Below, piece after piece: positions 41,890 through 51,755 of a DNA stretch of 64,000 nt; within the stretch, counting starts at the first letter, position 1, and each line of letters starts with the position of its first letter. The stretch is from VXYL01 sp965243175 (GTDB lineage: Bacteria; Pseudomonadota; Gammaproteobacteria; Pseudomonadales; Azotimanducaceae), in NCBI GenBank assembly GCA_965243175.1, contig OZ251532.1:4588001-4652000 (forward strand), in the 5' to 3' direction. Below the pieces are notes generated by a model. It did no database searches. It saw only the letters and a list, made by a program, of their open reading frames with translations, and was not told where the DNA came from. Both the position numbers and the translations under genes were made by a program.

Positions 41890-43261
41890 ATGAATCGTAT
41901 CAGGAAAGAGGTGTGCGGGAAAACGAGAGGCCCGGCGGAGGTGCGGTTCGAGGACCAGAGCCTGACGTCGCACGCCGGGCTGGTGGTGTTCCAGCGCCTG
42001 TTCTCGCGTCTGGGCCTGAAGGAGCGGCTGCGCGGCTGCTTCCGGCACGAGTCGGGCCGGCGCGCCTACGCGCCGCACGCGGTGGCGCTGCTGCTGGTGG
42101 TGCATCTGCTGCTCGGCTGCCGCGAACTGCGCGACATGGCGCGCTACCGGAACGACGAGGCGGTGCGCCGGGCGGTGGGGCTGCGCCGGCTGCCGGACGT
42201 GTCGACGGTGTCGCGGGCGCTGTCGGACATGGACGCGCGCGGCGCCGAACGGCTGCGGGCGCTGGCCGGGGAGCTGGCGCTGGAGCGGCTGCGGGAACTG
42301 TCGCCGCGGCGGGTCACGGTGGACTTCGACGGCACGGTGCTGGGGACGCGGCGGCTGGCGGAGGGTTCCGCGGTGGGCTACAACCCGGGGCGCAAGGGGG
42401 GAGCGCAGCTACTGGCCGCTGTTCGCCACCGTGGCGCAGACCGGGCAGGTGCTCGACGTGCTGCACCGTCCGGGCAACGTGGCGGACTCGACGGGGGCGC
42501 CGGAGTTCATCGGCGCGACGGCCGAGCGGCTGCGCGCGGCGCTGCCGGGCGTTCGGCTCGAAGCGCGCATGGACGCCGCGTTCTTCGACGACGGGCTGCT
42601 CGGCGGGATCGAGCGGCGCGGCGTCGAATACTCGGTGTCGGTGCCGTTCGCGCGCTTCCCCGGCCTCAAGGCGGCCGTCGAAGGGCGCCGCCGCTGGCGC
42701 CGCGCCAGCGCGGACGTCGCGTTCTTCGAACTGCCCTGGAAGCCGGCCAGCTGGAAGCGCCGGCGCCGCCTGGTCGTCGTCCGGCGGCGGGTTCCCCTGC
42801 GCCGCCGGGAGCCGCTCCAGCTCGACCTGTTCGAACCCCGCGAGCACGGCTTCGAGTTCAAGGTCGTGGCCACCAACAAGCGCGTCGGCGGCCGCGCCGT
42901 GGCCCTGTTCCACGAAGGCCGCGGCGCCCAGGAGGGCCTGTTCGCCGAACTCAAGTCGCAGTGCGGCCTCGGCTACGTGCCCAGCCGCAAGGAGGCCGCC
43001 AACCGCGTCTTCGCGCTCGCGTCCGTGCTCGCCCACAACCTCGGCCGCGAACTGCAGATGGCCGCCGCTCCCCCCTGCCGACGCACCAACGCCAAGCGTT
43101 CGCCGCTGTGGGCCTTCGCCCAGATGCGCTCCATGAGAAACGGCTTCCTTCTTCGCGCCGGCCGCTTCGTCAACTCCGGACAGAAGCGGATCCTATCCCT
43201 CATGAACGACCCAAAGGTCGAAGCCGCCATGTCGCAGTACCTCGACCCCCTGACAACTTAG
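41890..43261 (+). pseudogene. IS1380-family transposase, frameshifted in a G6 run
   Basis: The first frame from the ATG at 41890 reads M-N-R-I-R-K-E-V and covers the N-terminal domain to T-V-D-F-D-G-T-V-L-G. At 42396-42401 (six G) the frame shifts. Removing one G would give G-Y-N-P-G-R-K-G-E-R-S-Y-W-P-L, which joins the second frame (M-A-Q-T-G-Q-V-L-D-V-L-H-R-P-G-N-V-A-D-S) to the stop at 43259-43261. The DDE transposase is otherwise complete at about 457 codons. The direction of the shift does not match ordinary minus-one programmed frameshifting, so a mutation or a homopolymer error is likely. Confidence 0.88.
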
Positions 43262-43270
43262 ACGCCGAAA

Positions 43271-43287
43271 AACCTGCAACAATAGGG
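43271..43287 (-). repeat. IS1380 right inverted repeat
   Basis: 17 bases, AACCTGCAACAATAGGG, followed by the TAAA target duplication at 43288-43291. Confidence 0.92.
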
Positions 43288-43351
43288 TAAAGACGACAAG
43301 GAGGTCGTCATGGAGATCACGGAGTCACGCGCTACGACGACTAGCTGACCA

Positions 43352-43813
43352 TCATGGACGACCACACGCGAAGAATGCGTCGCAACTCCGCTTGACCCGC
43401 CAAGCAAGGAAAACGACAAATAACGTGTACAGTATGGCCGGATCATGCGGAGAGAAGCCATAGCATTGGAGGGTTTTCGCTAAGGATTGCAGGATCGACC
43501 AAGACAACCATTTGGGAGCGATCATCAACATAGACAGGCAGAAAAAAACCACATACGTCCAAGCAAGAACTGTAGACGTTTGACGAAGGGTACGACTCAG
43601 ATTTTCCGCTTTCCTGCCCCTGTGGACATAGCAGACAGGTTCTGGCAGACCGACAATCTGAGCCTTGCGAATTTTCCTCGCTTGTTTTCTCTCTCGATCT
43701 GGGTCCCTCTCATCCACCTTGTTTGCTACGACGGTGGAATAGGCAATGAACATCAACGTCACGGCACCGAAGGCGGCCTGAGATAGAGCAATCGCCAAAA
43801 CGGAATTGGTCAT
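43352..43813 (-). CDS. Small multi-helix membrane protein, coupled to upstream gene
   Basis: The product has 153 residues. The start M-T-N-S-V-L-A-I-A overlaps the TAA of the preceding gene (TAATG). Three hydrophobic helices are visible: near residues 10-30, around A-W-T-Y-V-V-F-F-C-L-S-M-L-M-I-A, and near the C-terminus (I-L-Y-T-L-F-V-V-F-L-A-W). A charged loop (D-E-R-D-P-D-R-E-R-K-Q-A-R-K) lies between helices 1 and 2. No family recognised. The base composition is less GC-rich than in the neighbours, suggesting acquired DNA. Confidence 0.6.
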   Translation of the reverse strand: MTNSVLAIALSQAAFGAVTLMFIAYSTVVANKVDERDPDRERKQARKIRKAQIVGLPEPVCYVHRGRKAENLSRTLRQTSTVLAWTYVVFFCLSMLMIAPKWLSWSILQSLAKTLQCYGFSPHDPAILYTLFVVFLAWRVKRSCDAFFACGRP

Positions 43814-44769
43814 TAAGTGCTTTCCTCTTTGCGAATATGGTCGCATAAAACGTCTAGTTGGCTCTGCCATGTTGAAAACACATCCTCCCATGTTAGGTTG
43901 GAACACTCAGGGACAACATTACCCATTGCCGCTGGAGGAATCCACTGATTGTTGTAGGACACATCCTCATCAAGGGGATGATTGGCCTCAATCCACATCG
44001 CCTTGCGTTTACCATCGTCCGACCAAACTAGGACTGGATGGCAGGTGATAAGGACATCCTTCAGGAGACGTGTTTTCTTGGGCAAGCTCTTGTTCGTAGA
44101 GCTAAGCACGAGGACTTCAAGACGATCGCCCGCTCTCCCTTTTAGCTCATCTAGCTTGCAGACGGCCTCCTTACGGTTGGGCGCAACGAGGATGTACCGC
44201 ACTCTATACTCCTTTTCTGCTCCGGTCGTCCACTTTTCGATGGCCTTCGTCAACTTGCCCTCTTTGGGGCCGGTCAAGTAGCCGCCATCGCTTCCAACAA
44301 TTTGAATTGTACCATCGGAAAATCCCGCGTGGTCAACGAGTGGAACTAGTATGCTGGCTATGTCGGCCTTAGCAAAACTCTTCGGGACCTTGGACCAGCG
44401 CCAGCGCACCATTATGTCAGTTACCCAAGGCCATCTCGTCGCCGCTCTTGGGACATTCAAGATAGCGTATACGACAACTGCCCCAAGTATGGGCCCACCC
44501 AACACAAAAACCGCCGAGACGACAAATCCGATGCCGCCATCCGACTCCGCACCCAGCGCGGACATCGGATAGAGGGTGACAACGGAAAGAGCGAGAATCC
44601 GGGAGATGAGATCAACCAAACGCCCGCCCGGCGTCGAATAGCAGCCCGCGGCATCGAACGTGCGAGCCTTAAGAGTTCGGAATGCACATGACGCCCAGAC
44701 GGCAAGTCGTGCGCTCTCTAGTATGGAGGTGGGCCCTATGGTGTTGCGAATGCTGTTATGACTGGCCAT
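43813..44769 (-). CDS. Membrane-anchored protein with a cytoplasmic domain of unknown function
   Basis: The product has 318 residues from the ATG at 44769, chosen because GAGAGGAAACCAGGAA lies upstream; the frame stays open to 45165 and beyond. Two hydrophobic helices (about residues 53-71 and 79-104) precede a soluble region with Y-I-L-V-A-P-N-R-K-E-A-V, L-E-V-L-V-L-S-S-T-N-K-S and H-P-V-L-V-W-S-D-D-G-K. This pattern of strands with Ser/Thr-rich ends is suggestive of a Rossmann-like or phospholipase D-like fold, but no motif is decisive. It is coupled to the small membrane protein downstream. Confidence 0.6.
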   Translation of the reverse strand: MASHNSIRNTIGPTSILESARLAVWASCAFRTLKARTFDAAGCYSTPGGRLVDLISRILALSVVTLYPMSALGAESDGGIGFVVSAVFVLGGPILGAVVVYAILNVPRAATRWPWVTDIMVRWRWSKVPKSFAKADIASILVPLVDHAGFSDGTIQIVGSDGGYLTGPKEGKLTKAIEKWTTGAEKEYRVRYILVAPNRKEAVCKLDELKGRAGDRLEVLVLSSTNKSLPKKTRLLKDVLITCHPVLVWSDDGKRKAMWIEANHPLDEDVSYNNQWIPPAAMGNVVPECSNLTWEDVFSTWQSQLDVLCDHIRKEEST

Positions 44770-46425
44770 TTGCGGTTCCTGGTTTCCTCTCAGGGCGGAG
44801 TTTCGACGCCGGCTACAATCCCCAATGGGGCGAGGGGAGGCGGAACGACCTTGGGCGCAGACGCGCCATCGACGGCCACCTCGCCAATGGCTGGCTGGGT
44901 CTCTCACCTGCACGAACGAGGCGGAGTAGGGGGCCAATACGACACGAAGCTCGTACCCTATGAGGATGGATCGTAACCGCACCAGGGCGTCTGCAGTCAA
45001 ATTAGGGAGTCGGGAGCCGTGTCGTACGATGCAACCAGCGTCGGGATCACCAACGAGTCGAGCCGCCCCATCGGGACGGGAGCTTGAAACGCGGGGCAAG
45101 CCAAGTGCCCTTGGAACAACCGTCAAAAAGGCTGCCATCGCCAGCAGCACTAGTGTGATCGCCATAAGGCACTCCCCCCCACGGTCGCCGCATAACGACC
45201 AGCGCCAGTTTTCTTTCATCCACGGCAGTGCCTTAGTCGCGCCTCTTGGCGCAGCCAAGCGACATGTATCTCCGTCGTCTGCCCGCCGACTGAGCCAACA
45301 GGCGGGCAAGCCTACGCCATCGCGCACCTTTGGTCAACTGTTTTTCTTGCACTCCATCAAGGTTTTTCGCGCTGACAACGCATGGGCTATGACGTGGCTG
45401 ACGCCTCGTGTGCTGCCCGGCATCCGTTTAGGTTATCTTTATAAACACATTTAAATTTCAACCACTTAGGGGCGTCCTGGCACCGGCTTGGTGGACGTTT
45501 GGCCAGCAGCATCTCCACCGTGCTCGTCCGCGTCGAACGACGCGCCGCAGGCCTCAGGCTGCTGCAAGGCTGCGTGGCGAGGACGCAGAATGCGCCCGAA
45601 CGGGCGGCAGGCGTCCATGAAGCTTCCGCTCGTCATGGAAGCGAAGGGCCTCGTCGGTGACGTAGGCGACAGGCGGCATGCCCTGCCCGGTGTGCGAACG
45701 TGCGCGGCACTGGGCGAGGATCGCCTAGAGGTGCGCGGCCTATAGCGCCCGGGCTATCAGAACGTCGTGCGGGCAAGGCTTGGTTGGTAGAAGTAGACGA
45801 CGCGACCCTCCGGCACGTCCACGCACTCCCCGGACTCGACGGCTGGCAGATCGCCGCTGGCCAGACCCGCCTTCGGGTCCAGGGTCTCAACCGAAGTAGA
45901 GGGTCGTGGCCGCCAAGCTGCCTTCCGAAGTCATGGGACGCTCAGCGTGCCATCGCATGGACGCCGTGTACTGGCCTCCGCTGTCGGAGTCCGCGAGGGC
46001 GGCCCACTGACGGATGTCGCCCGCGAGACCGCGGACCTCGGCAGCCGCCTCATCGAATCGGCGAGCGAGCCCCGCGGCGAGCCGCTTGCAGCCCCGCCTG
46101 AAGAAACCTGTCCAGAACGCGGTTAGTCGCATCGCCGACCAGCAACTCGGTGAACCGTCGTCCTTTCCGGGAGAGGCGTACTATCGAACGTGGCGACTCG
46201 TTGTGCGCCTTCACCGCGCTCTCGAGCACCTTGCCGACGCGCTGGCACTTGCCACCGAAGTGCAGTGTGCTGCGCTGCGGTCCCGTCCGACGGACTCAAT
46301 CTCCTTGGCGTTGCCGACGATGTCCGCCTGCTGCCAGACGCGGACCAGGGCCACAGCAGGACACTCGCGGTTCGGATATGCTCGAAGGCGCGACGGTAGA
46401 CCAGAAGCCAGTTTGAGGAGAAGGC
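44770..46425. other. Poorly coding 1.65-kb stretch with probable gene remains
   Basis: No intact gene is convincing. On the minus strand a frame with a good GGGGGAGTG site starts M-A-I-T-L-V-L-L-A-M-A-A-F-L at 45165. It has a membrane helix but is open in frame into the 318-residue gene, so it could be an alternative N-terminus. Around 45600-45720 (minus) P-V-A-Y-V-T-D-E-A-L-R-F-H-D is a short protein-like island. 46130-46340 may be the end of an rmuC gene. Stops and frameshifts break everything else. Confidence 0.55.
46130..46345 (-). pseudogene. Possible remnant of a DNA-recombination protein RmuC C-terminus
   Basis: In one minus-strand frame G-N-A-K-E-I-E-S-V-G-R-D and in another G-K-C-Q-R-V-G-K-V-L-E-S-A-V-K-A-H-N-E-S follow each other. 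RmuC proteins end with a similar pattern: a conserved V-G-R, then L-G-x-x-L-x-x-A-V-K-x-Y-N, then an R-K-F-x-E-L-like end, here R-R-F-T-E-L. The frames are interrupted. This is a weak but specific resemblance. Confidence 0.3.
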
Positions 46426-47577
46426 GTGGCGTATATCGAAGGGCGGGTGGTCCATGATGCGGATTCGCATGTGATGGAGGTGCCGCATTGGCTGGACGAG
46501 TTCGGCACGGCGGAGACCGCGGCGGCGTTCAATGCGCGGTTTGGCGGTGGTTACTCGAAGACGCTGGATGGGCTTGCCGCGGAGCATGAGCGGGCGGACT
46601 ACGTGGCGCGGGATCCGGCGCAGGTGATGCTGCACAAGAACCACGCGGCGCTTGGTGCCTTTCGGCGCGAGGACCGTTCGCAGGCGTTGGACAACATGGG
46701 GGTGGCGAGCCAGCTGGTGTTCCCCACCTCGCCGAACGTCTGGCTCGAGGAACTGGAACACGGGGCCGATCTGGACTTGCTCTACGCCGTTGCCGCGGCC
46801 ACCAATCGCGCCCAGGTCGCCTTCTGCGAGGTGGATGCGCGGCTGCTGCCGGTGGGGTACGTGCCGCTTGCGGATCTGGAGCGCGCGCCGCAGGCCGCGG
46901 CGGAAGCGCTGCGGCTTGGCGTCAAGGCGCTGCTGGTGCCTTGGGCTTGTCCGCGTGATCATGCCACCAGCCATGTTGCGCTGGATGCCGTCTGGGGGCA
47001 GGCGGCGGAAGCTGGGGTGCCGGTGCTTCTGCATGTGGGGCTGGCGGACCGGGTGCTGCCGAAGGCGCATAAGAACAACGGGCTGCCGGCCGTGCCGGAT
47101 TTCCACGGCGGCGAGGAGAACTTTCGTTCCATTTCCTACATGGCGATTCCGCACGGGCCGATGCAGGCGCTTTCCATGCTCGTGCTGGACGGTGTGCTGG
47201 AGCGCTTCGAGGCGTTGAAGATCGGCGTGATCGAACTCGGCGCGGCGTGGGTGCCGGGCTTCATGCGCCAGTTGGATTCGGCGCTGGAGGCGTTCGGGCG
47301 CCACGAGGAACGCCTGCAGCAACTTTCGCTGAAGCCGAGCGAGTACATCGAACGGCAGGTGCGGGTGACGCCGTATCCCACGGAACCGGCGGGCTGGATC
47401 ATCGAGCAGTCGTCGCCGCGCATCTGCCTGTTCTCCTCGGACTATCCGCACGTGGAGGGCGGGCGCAATCCGTTCGGCCGCTTCGACAGAAGCACCGCTG
47501 AGCTCCCGGAAGCACACCGCGAGCGCTTCTTCCGCGAGAACTTCGAAGACCTGATGGGCACGGCGCTGGCGTCGTGA
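46426..47577 (+). CDS. Amidohydrolase family protein (ACMSD-like), second copy
   Basis: The product has 383 residues with a GTG start (V-A-Y-I-E-G-R-V-V) preceded by GAGGAGAAG. The metal motif is H-D-A-D-S-H-V-M-E, the middle His lies in L-L-H-V-G and the C-terminal motif is F-S-S-D-Y-P-H-V-E-G-G. It is clearly related to the protein from 18401, so the organism has two paralogous hydrolases in separate clusters. It is coupled to the TonB receptor gene by a GTGA overlap, which ties its substrate to something imported by that receptor. Confidence 0.9.
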   Translation: MAYIEGRVVHDADSHVMEVPHWLDEFGTAETAAAFNARFGGGYSKTLDGLAAEHERADYVARDPAQVMLHKNHAALGAFRREDRSQALDNMGVASQLVFPTSPNVWLEELEHGADLDLLYAVAAATNRAQVAFCEVDARLLPVGYVPLADLERAPQAAAEALRLGVKALLVPWACPRDHATSHVALDAVWGQAAEAGVPVLLHVGLADRVLPKAHKNNGLPAVPDFHGGEENFRSISYMAIPHGPMQALSMLVLDGVLERFEALKIGVIELGAAWVPGFMRQLDSALEAFGRHEERLQQLSLKPSEYIERQVRVTPYPTEPAGWIIEQSSPRICLFSSDYPHVEGGRNPFGRFDRSTAELPEAHRERFFRENFEDLMGTALAS

Positions 47578-50414
47578 AGGGGTTGGCTGTGAACACCGGA
47601 AAGCAGGGGGTGGCCGCTTTGGCGCTGGCCGTGGCTTTCGCGCTCCAAGCGCCCACCGCCTTGGCCGAGGAGGCGGGCGAAGAGGAGGCGCTGCCGGAAG
47701 GGGACTACGAACTGGTCGTCACCGTCGGGTCTCGTCGCGCCGCCCGCTCGGCTGCGGACGCCCCGGCGCCGGTGGACATGATCCACGGCGAGGACTTCAC
47801 CGACCAGGCCACGTCGGACATTTCCGATCTGCTGCGCGTCGTCGTGCCGTCCTACAACGTCAACACGCAGCCGATCTCCGACGGCGGCACCATCGTTCGC
47901 CCGGCCAATCTGCGCGGGCTCTCCCCGGACCAAACGCTAGTGCTGCTGAACGGCAAGCGGCGCCACCGGGCGGCGGTGATCACCTTTCTCGGCGGCGGTC
48001 TCGCGGACGGCGCCCACGGGCCGGATGTGGGCGTGTTCCCTGCCATCGGCCTCAAGCGGGTGGAAGTGCTGCGCGACGGCGCCGCATCGCAGTACGGTTC
48101 GGACGCCATCGCCGGAGTCGTCAACTTCGTGATGAAGGACGACGCCGAGGGCGGCGCGTTCGAGGCGAAGTACGGCGCGACCTACTCGGGCGACGGCGCC
48201 AACTACCAGGTGGCGGGCAACGTCGGCCTGCCGTTGGGCGCGACGGGTTTCCTGAACCTCTCCGCCGAATACGGCGAAACCGACGACACCATCCGCTCCG
48301 TGGAGCGCGGCGACGCGCTGGCGTTGCTCGCCGCTGGCAACAGCGCGGTACGCTCCATCGACGTCAACGGCATCACCACCGAGGTGACGCAGATCTGGGG
48401 CCAGCCGGAAGTCCGCGACAGCGTCAAGCTGTTCGCCAACTCCGGCTACGAATTCAGCGAAGCGGCGGAGCTCTACGCCTTCGGCAATTACGCCGCGCGC
48501 ACGGTCGAAGGCGGCTTCTTCTTCCGCCATCCAACGGGCTTGGACAACCGCCGCATCTACGACGGCCCACGCGTGAATCCGGCGAACGGCAACCCCGTGG
48601 CGGTGGCCGAGGACGGCACCATCCGCGACGCCATCACCGGCGAAGCGATACCGGCCTCCGCCGCTTCCGTGCGCGTGGGCGATCTTTCCGGCAACGACCG
48701 CGGCGATTGCCCGGCCGGCATCCCAACGATTGCCGGCGGCCTGCTGCCCGATCCCGCGATCTTCGCCGCGGTCAGCGCCGACCCCAACTGCTTCGCCTTC
48801 GTGGAACGCTTTCCGGGCGGCTTCGTGCCGCGCTTCGGCGGCGACAGCACGGACCGCTCGCTGGTGGTGGGCTTGCGCGGCCTGCTGAACATCGGCAGCG
48901 GCCTCTTCTACGACGTGAGCTACGCCTACGGCTACAACAAGATCGACTACTACATCTACAGAACGGTGAACGCCAGCCTCGGCCCGGACACGCCCACGTT
49001 CTTCAAGCCAGGCGCCTACGAACAGATCGACGGCGACTTCAACGTCAATCTCTCCTACGAACTGCCCGTCGATGCCTTCGCCTCGCCGCTGAACGTCGCC
49101 GTCGGTTTCGAGAGGCGCGAAGAACGCTTCGACATCACCCCAGGCGACCCAGCCTCCCACCAGCTCGGCCCGCTCGCCAGGCCCTCGCCTGCCTTCCCCG
49201 CCGGCCAGGGATTCGCATCGAGTTCCAACGGCTTCGGCGGCTTCACGCGGGGCGGCTCGAACGCCGAAGACAGCATCTCGTTCTACGCCGAAGTCGAGGG
49301 CGACGCCACGCCGAACACGACGCTCCAGGCAGCGGTGCGCTGGGAGGACTACAGCACCTTCGGCAGCACCACCAACGTGAAGTTCGGCGGCCTGTGGCGG
49401 CCCACGGATGCGATGGCCATTCGTGCCACCTATTCCACCGGATTCCGCGCCCCCACCGCCGGCCAAGCGAACGTCACCAACGTTTCCACTGCTTTCGCCG
49501 GCAGCGTCATCATGGAAGAAGGCACGCTCCCGCTTTCGAGCCCGGCCGGGCAGTTCGTCAACAACGAGCTGGACGGCAGGTTCACCTTGGCTTCCGAAAC
49601 CGCCCGCAACTTCACCATCGGCATGAGCCTGCCCATCGGCCCGTTCGAGGTGACCGTGGACTACTTCAACATCGCCGTGGACGACCGCATCGCCATTTCC
49701 GAGCAGCAGGACTTCCGCGGCCTGCTGGTGGCGGCTGGCCAGCGCAGCGGCCTCTCGCTGGCCGATTTGCAGATCACGGCGGACGCGAACGGCGACGGCG
49801 CCATCGATGCGGACGACGGCGAAACCTCGAAGATCCTCAACTCCCTAGGCAACGCCGGCGTTCTGAACGCGGCGGACTTCGCCGGTTCCGAAGACTTGGC
49901 CACCTTCGCCTTCTTCAGCAACGATTTCGACACCGAGACGAGCGGCGTGGACATGGTGGCGAGCGCCGGCTTCAACCTGTTCGGCGGCGATTCCACGTTC
50001 GCCTTGGCCGTCAACCACACCCGCACCGAAGTGGTCCGCATCGGCGGCTTGGGCGCGACCCGGCTGCGGCAGCTGGAGGAGAACCTGCCGCGCTGGAAGG
50101 GCAACGCCAGCCTGCGCTACTACCAAGGCGACTGGCGCGTTCTGCTGCGCATGAACTTCCACGGCAGCTACAGCGAAGCGCACCTGAACAACGGCAGCGA
50201 GTGGATCGATGCGGACGGCGAGATCACGCTGGACGCGGAAGTCGGCTATTCGCCTCGAGACAGTTGGGAGTTGATCGGCGGCGCCGCCAACGTGTTCGAC
50301 AACTTCCCCGTGGAGCACCAGTACCAGCGCACCGCCGGCTCGCGCTATCCCACCACGGCGCCGTTCGGACTGAGCGGCGGGCAGTATTACCTGAAATTCC
50401 GCTACTTGTGGTGA
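47574..50414 (+). CDS. TonB-dependent outer-membrane receptor
   Basis: The product has 946 residues with a GTG start overlapping the amidohydrolase stop. A signal peptide (A-A-L-A-L-A-V-A-F-A-L-Q-A) is followed by a TonB-box-like E-L-V-V-T-V-G-S. The plug domain contains L-R-G-L-S-P-D-Q-T-L-V-L-L-N-G-K-R and R-V-E-V-L-R-D-G-A-A-S-Q-Y-G-S-D-A-I-A-G. A 22-strand barrel ends in Y-L-K-F-R-Y-L-W, with a terminal aromatic residue. It imports a ligand with energy from TonB; the ligand is unknown. It belongs to the large receptor subgroup common in oligotrophic Gammaproteobacteria. Confidence 0.94.
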   Translation: MKGLAVNTGKQGVAALALAVAFALQAPTALAEEAGEEEALPEGDYELVVTVGSRRAARSAADAPAPVDMIHGEDFTDQATSDISDLLRVVVPSYNVNTQPISDGGTIVRPANLRGLSPDQTLVLLNGKRRHRAAVITFLGGGLADGAHGPDVGVFPAIGLKRVEVLRDGAASQYGSDAIAGVVNFVMKDDAEGGAFEAKYGATYSGDGANYQVAGNVGLPLGATGFLNLSAEYGETDDTIRSVERGDALALLAAGNSAVRSIDVNGITTEVTQIWGQPEVRDSVKLFANSGYEFSEAAELYAFGNYAARTVEGGFFFRHPTGLDNRRIYDGPRVNPANGNPVAVAEDGTIRDAITGEAIPASAASVRVGDLSGNDRGDCPAGIPTIAGGLLPDPAIFAAVSADPNCFAFVERFPGGFVPRFGGDSTDRSLVVGLRGLLNIGSGLFYDVSYAYGYNKIDYYIYRTVNASLGPDTPTFFKPGAYEQIDGDFNVNLSYELPVDAFASPLNVAVGFERREERFDITPGDPASHQLGPLARPSPAFPAGQGFASSSNGFGGFTRGGSNAEDSISFYAEVEGDATPNTTLQAAVRWEDYSTFGSTTNVKFGGLWRPTDAMAIRATYSTGFRAPTAGQANVTNVSTAFAGSVIMEEGTLPLSSPAGQFVNNELDGRFTLASETARNFTIGMSLPIGPFEVTVDYFNIAVDDRIAISEQQDFRGLLVAAGQRSGLSLADLQITADANGDGAIDADDGETSKILNSLGNAGVLNAADFAGSEDLATFAFFSNDFDTETSGVDMVASAGFNLFGGDSTFALAVNHTRTEVVRIGGLGATRLRQLEENLPRWKGNASLRYYQGDWRVLLRMNFHGSYSEAHLNNGSEWIDADGEITLDAEVGYSPRDSWELIGGAANVFDNFPVEHQYQRTAGSRYPTTAPFGLSGGQYYLKFRYLW

Positions 50415-50427
50415 ACGGGAGAGTGTG

Positions 50428-51555
50428 ATGAAGCAAGCCGCCGAAACTTCGCGCCGGCCGGTGGTTCGGCGATGCCTCCGAGCGTTCGCCACGCTGCTGC
50501 TCGGCTTCGCGTGCGCTGCGAACGCGGCGGAGGGATTGCCGCCCGGCTTCACGCTCTCGGTAGTGACGGACGACGTGCCCGGCGCCCGGCAGATGGCGCT
50601 CTCCGATTCCGGCGTGTTGTTCGTCGGCTCGATGCGTGGCGGGCGGGTCTACGCCGTGGTCTTGGGCGAAAGCTGGGCCGAAGCGCCGGAAGTGGTGGTG
50701 GTCGACGAACGATTGACGCTGCCAAGCGGCCTGCTACTGCGAAATGGCGATCTCTACGTGGCCGCCCTGAACCGCGTCCTGCGCTACCCGGACATCGAGG
50801 CCACCTTCCGCGACGAGCCCGAGCCGCAGCTGGTAACGGACGCCTTGCCCGACAAGCGCCACCACGGCTGGAAGTCCATCTCCCTAGGCCCGGACGGCCA
50901 CCTCTACGTGCCGGTGGGCGCACCGTGCAACATCTGCCTCTCCGAAGACCCGCGCTTCGCCAGCATCCTGCGCATGGACCCGAACACGGGCGAAACCACG
51001 GTGTACGCAAAGGGCGTGCGCAACTCGGTCGGCATGGCGTGGCATCCGCAAACGAACGAACTGTGGTTCTCCGACAACGGCCGCGACATGCTCGGCGACG
51101 ACGTGCCCCCGGAAGAGATCAACCGCGTCACAGCACCAGGCACCCACTACGGCTACCCCCACATCCACGGCGCCGCCATTCCCGACCCACGCTTCGGCGA
51201 AGGCCACGACCCCGCCGACTACGCCCCACCGGAGTTTGAGATCCAAGCGCACTCGGCAGCGTTGGGCATCGCCTTCTACACCGGCGCCATGTTCCCGCCG
51301 GAGTACGCCGGCGCCCTGTTCATCGCCGAACACGGCTCTTGGAACCGCTCGTCTAAGGTCGGCTATCGAGTGAGCGTACTGCGGTTCGAGGAATCCGGCC
51401 CGGAATACGCGCCGTTCGTGGACGTGTGGTTGGACGGGCAGAAATCGACCGGCCGGCCCAACGACGTACTGGTCGCGGCGGACGGCAGCCTGCTCGTCTC
51501 CGACGACCAGGGCGGACGCATCTACCGGGTTGCCTACGCACCGCCGGGTGCTTGA
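50428..51555 (+). CDS. PQQ-dependent sugar dehydrogenase (GDH-B/YliI-like)
   Basis: The product has 375 residues; ATG 50428 is preferred over GTG 50425 for spacing to GGGAGA. A signal peptide (A-F-A-T-L-L-L-G-F-A-C-A-A-N-A) sends it to the periplasm. The six-bladed propeller has H-H-G-W-K-S-I-S-L-G-P-D-G-H-L-Y, N-S-V-G-M-A-W-H-P and the S-D-N-G-R-D calcium/PQQ region with G-T-H-Y-G-Y-P. It oxidises aldose sugars or related compounds, using PQQ that must come from outside or from genes not seen here. It forms an operon with the TonB receptor 13 bp upstream. Confidence 0.92.
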   Translation: MKQAAETSRRPVVRRCLRAFATLLLGFACAANAAEGLPPGFTLSVVTDDVPGARQMALSDSGVLFVGSMRGGRVYAVVLGESWAEAPEVVVVDERLTLPSGLLLRNGDLYVAALNRVLRYPDIEATFRDEPEPQLVTDALPDKRHHGWKSISLGPDGHLYVPVGAPCNICLSEDPRFASILRMDPNTGETTVYAKGVRNSVGMAWHPQTNELWFSDNGRDMLGDDVPPEEINRVTAPGTHYGYPHIHGAAIPDPRFGEGHDPADYAPPEFEIQAHSAALGIAFYTGAMFPPEYAGALFIAEHGSWNRSSKVGYRVSVLRFEESGPEYAPFVDVWLDGQKSTGRPNDVLVAADGSLLVSDDQGGRIYRVAYAPPGA

Positions 51556-51755
51556 CGAATGGTCACGGCGAGCGTTTCAACGTCTTCCGGCGCAGGCCCA
51601 AGCTACCCGGTGCGGGGAAACAGAGTTCAGAGCGCAAGCCGCTGTGAAGATCGCACACGCACCGGGTGCGAAAAAGATACGTGCTCGGGCCGCGTACGAC
51701 GCGACTACGCCACAACCGGCTACATAGCCAGTGCGCACTTCAGCGGTGATTCGGC

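Larger units (their letters stand above)
41653..43287 (+). mobile_element. IS1380-family insertion sequence
   Basis: This 1635-bp element is bounded by perfect 17-bp inverted repeats (CCCTATTGTTGCAGGTT at the left end, its complement at the right). It is flanked by a 4-bp direct repeat TAAA (41649-41652 and 43288-43291). Length, repeat type, 4-bp target duplication and the transposase all fit the IS1380 family. Intact ends and a clean duplication suggest recent insertion, although the transposase frame carries a shift. Confidence 0.92.

Noticed and set aside
44960..45454. A 164-codon plus-strand frame
   Set aside because: No ribosome-binding site, no family resemblance and a composition like that of shadow frames.
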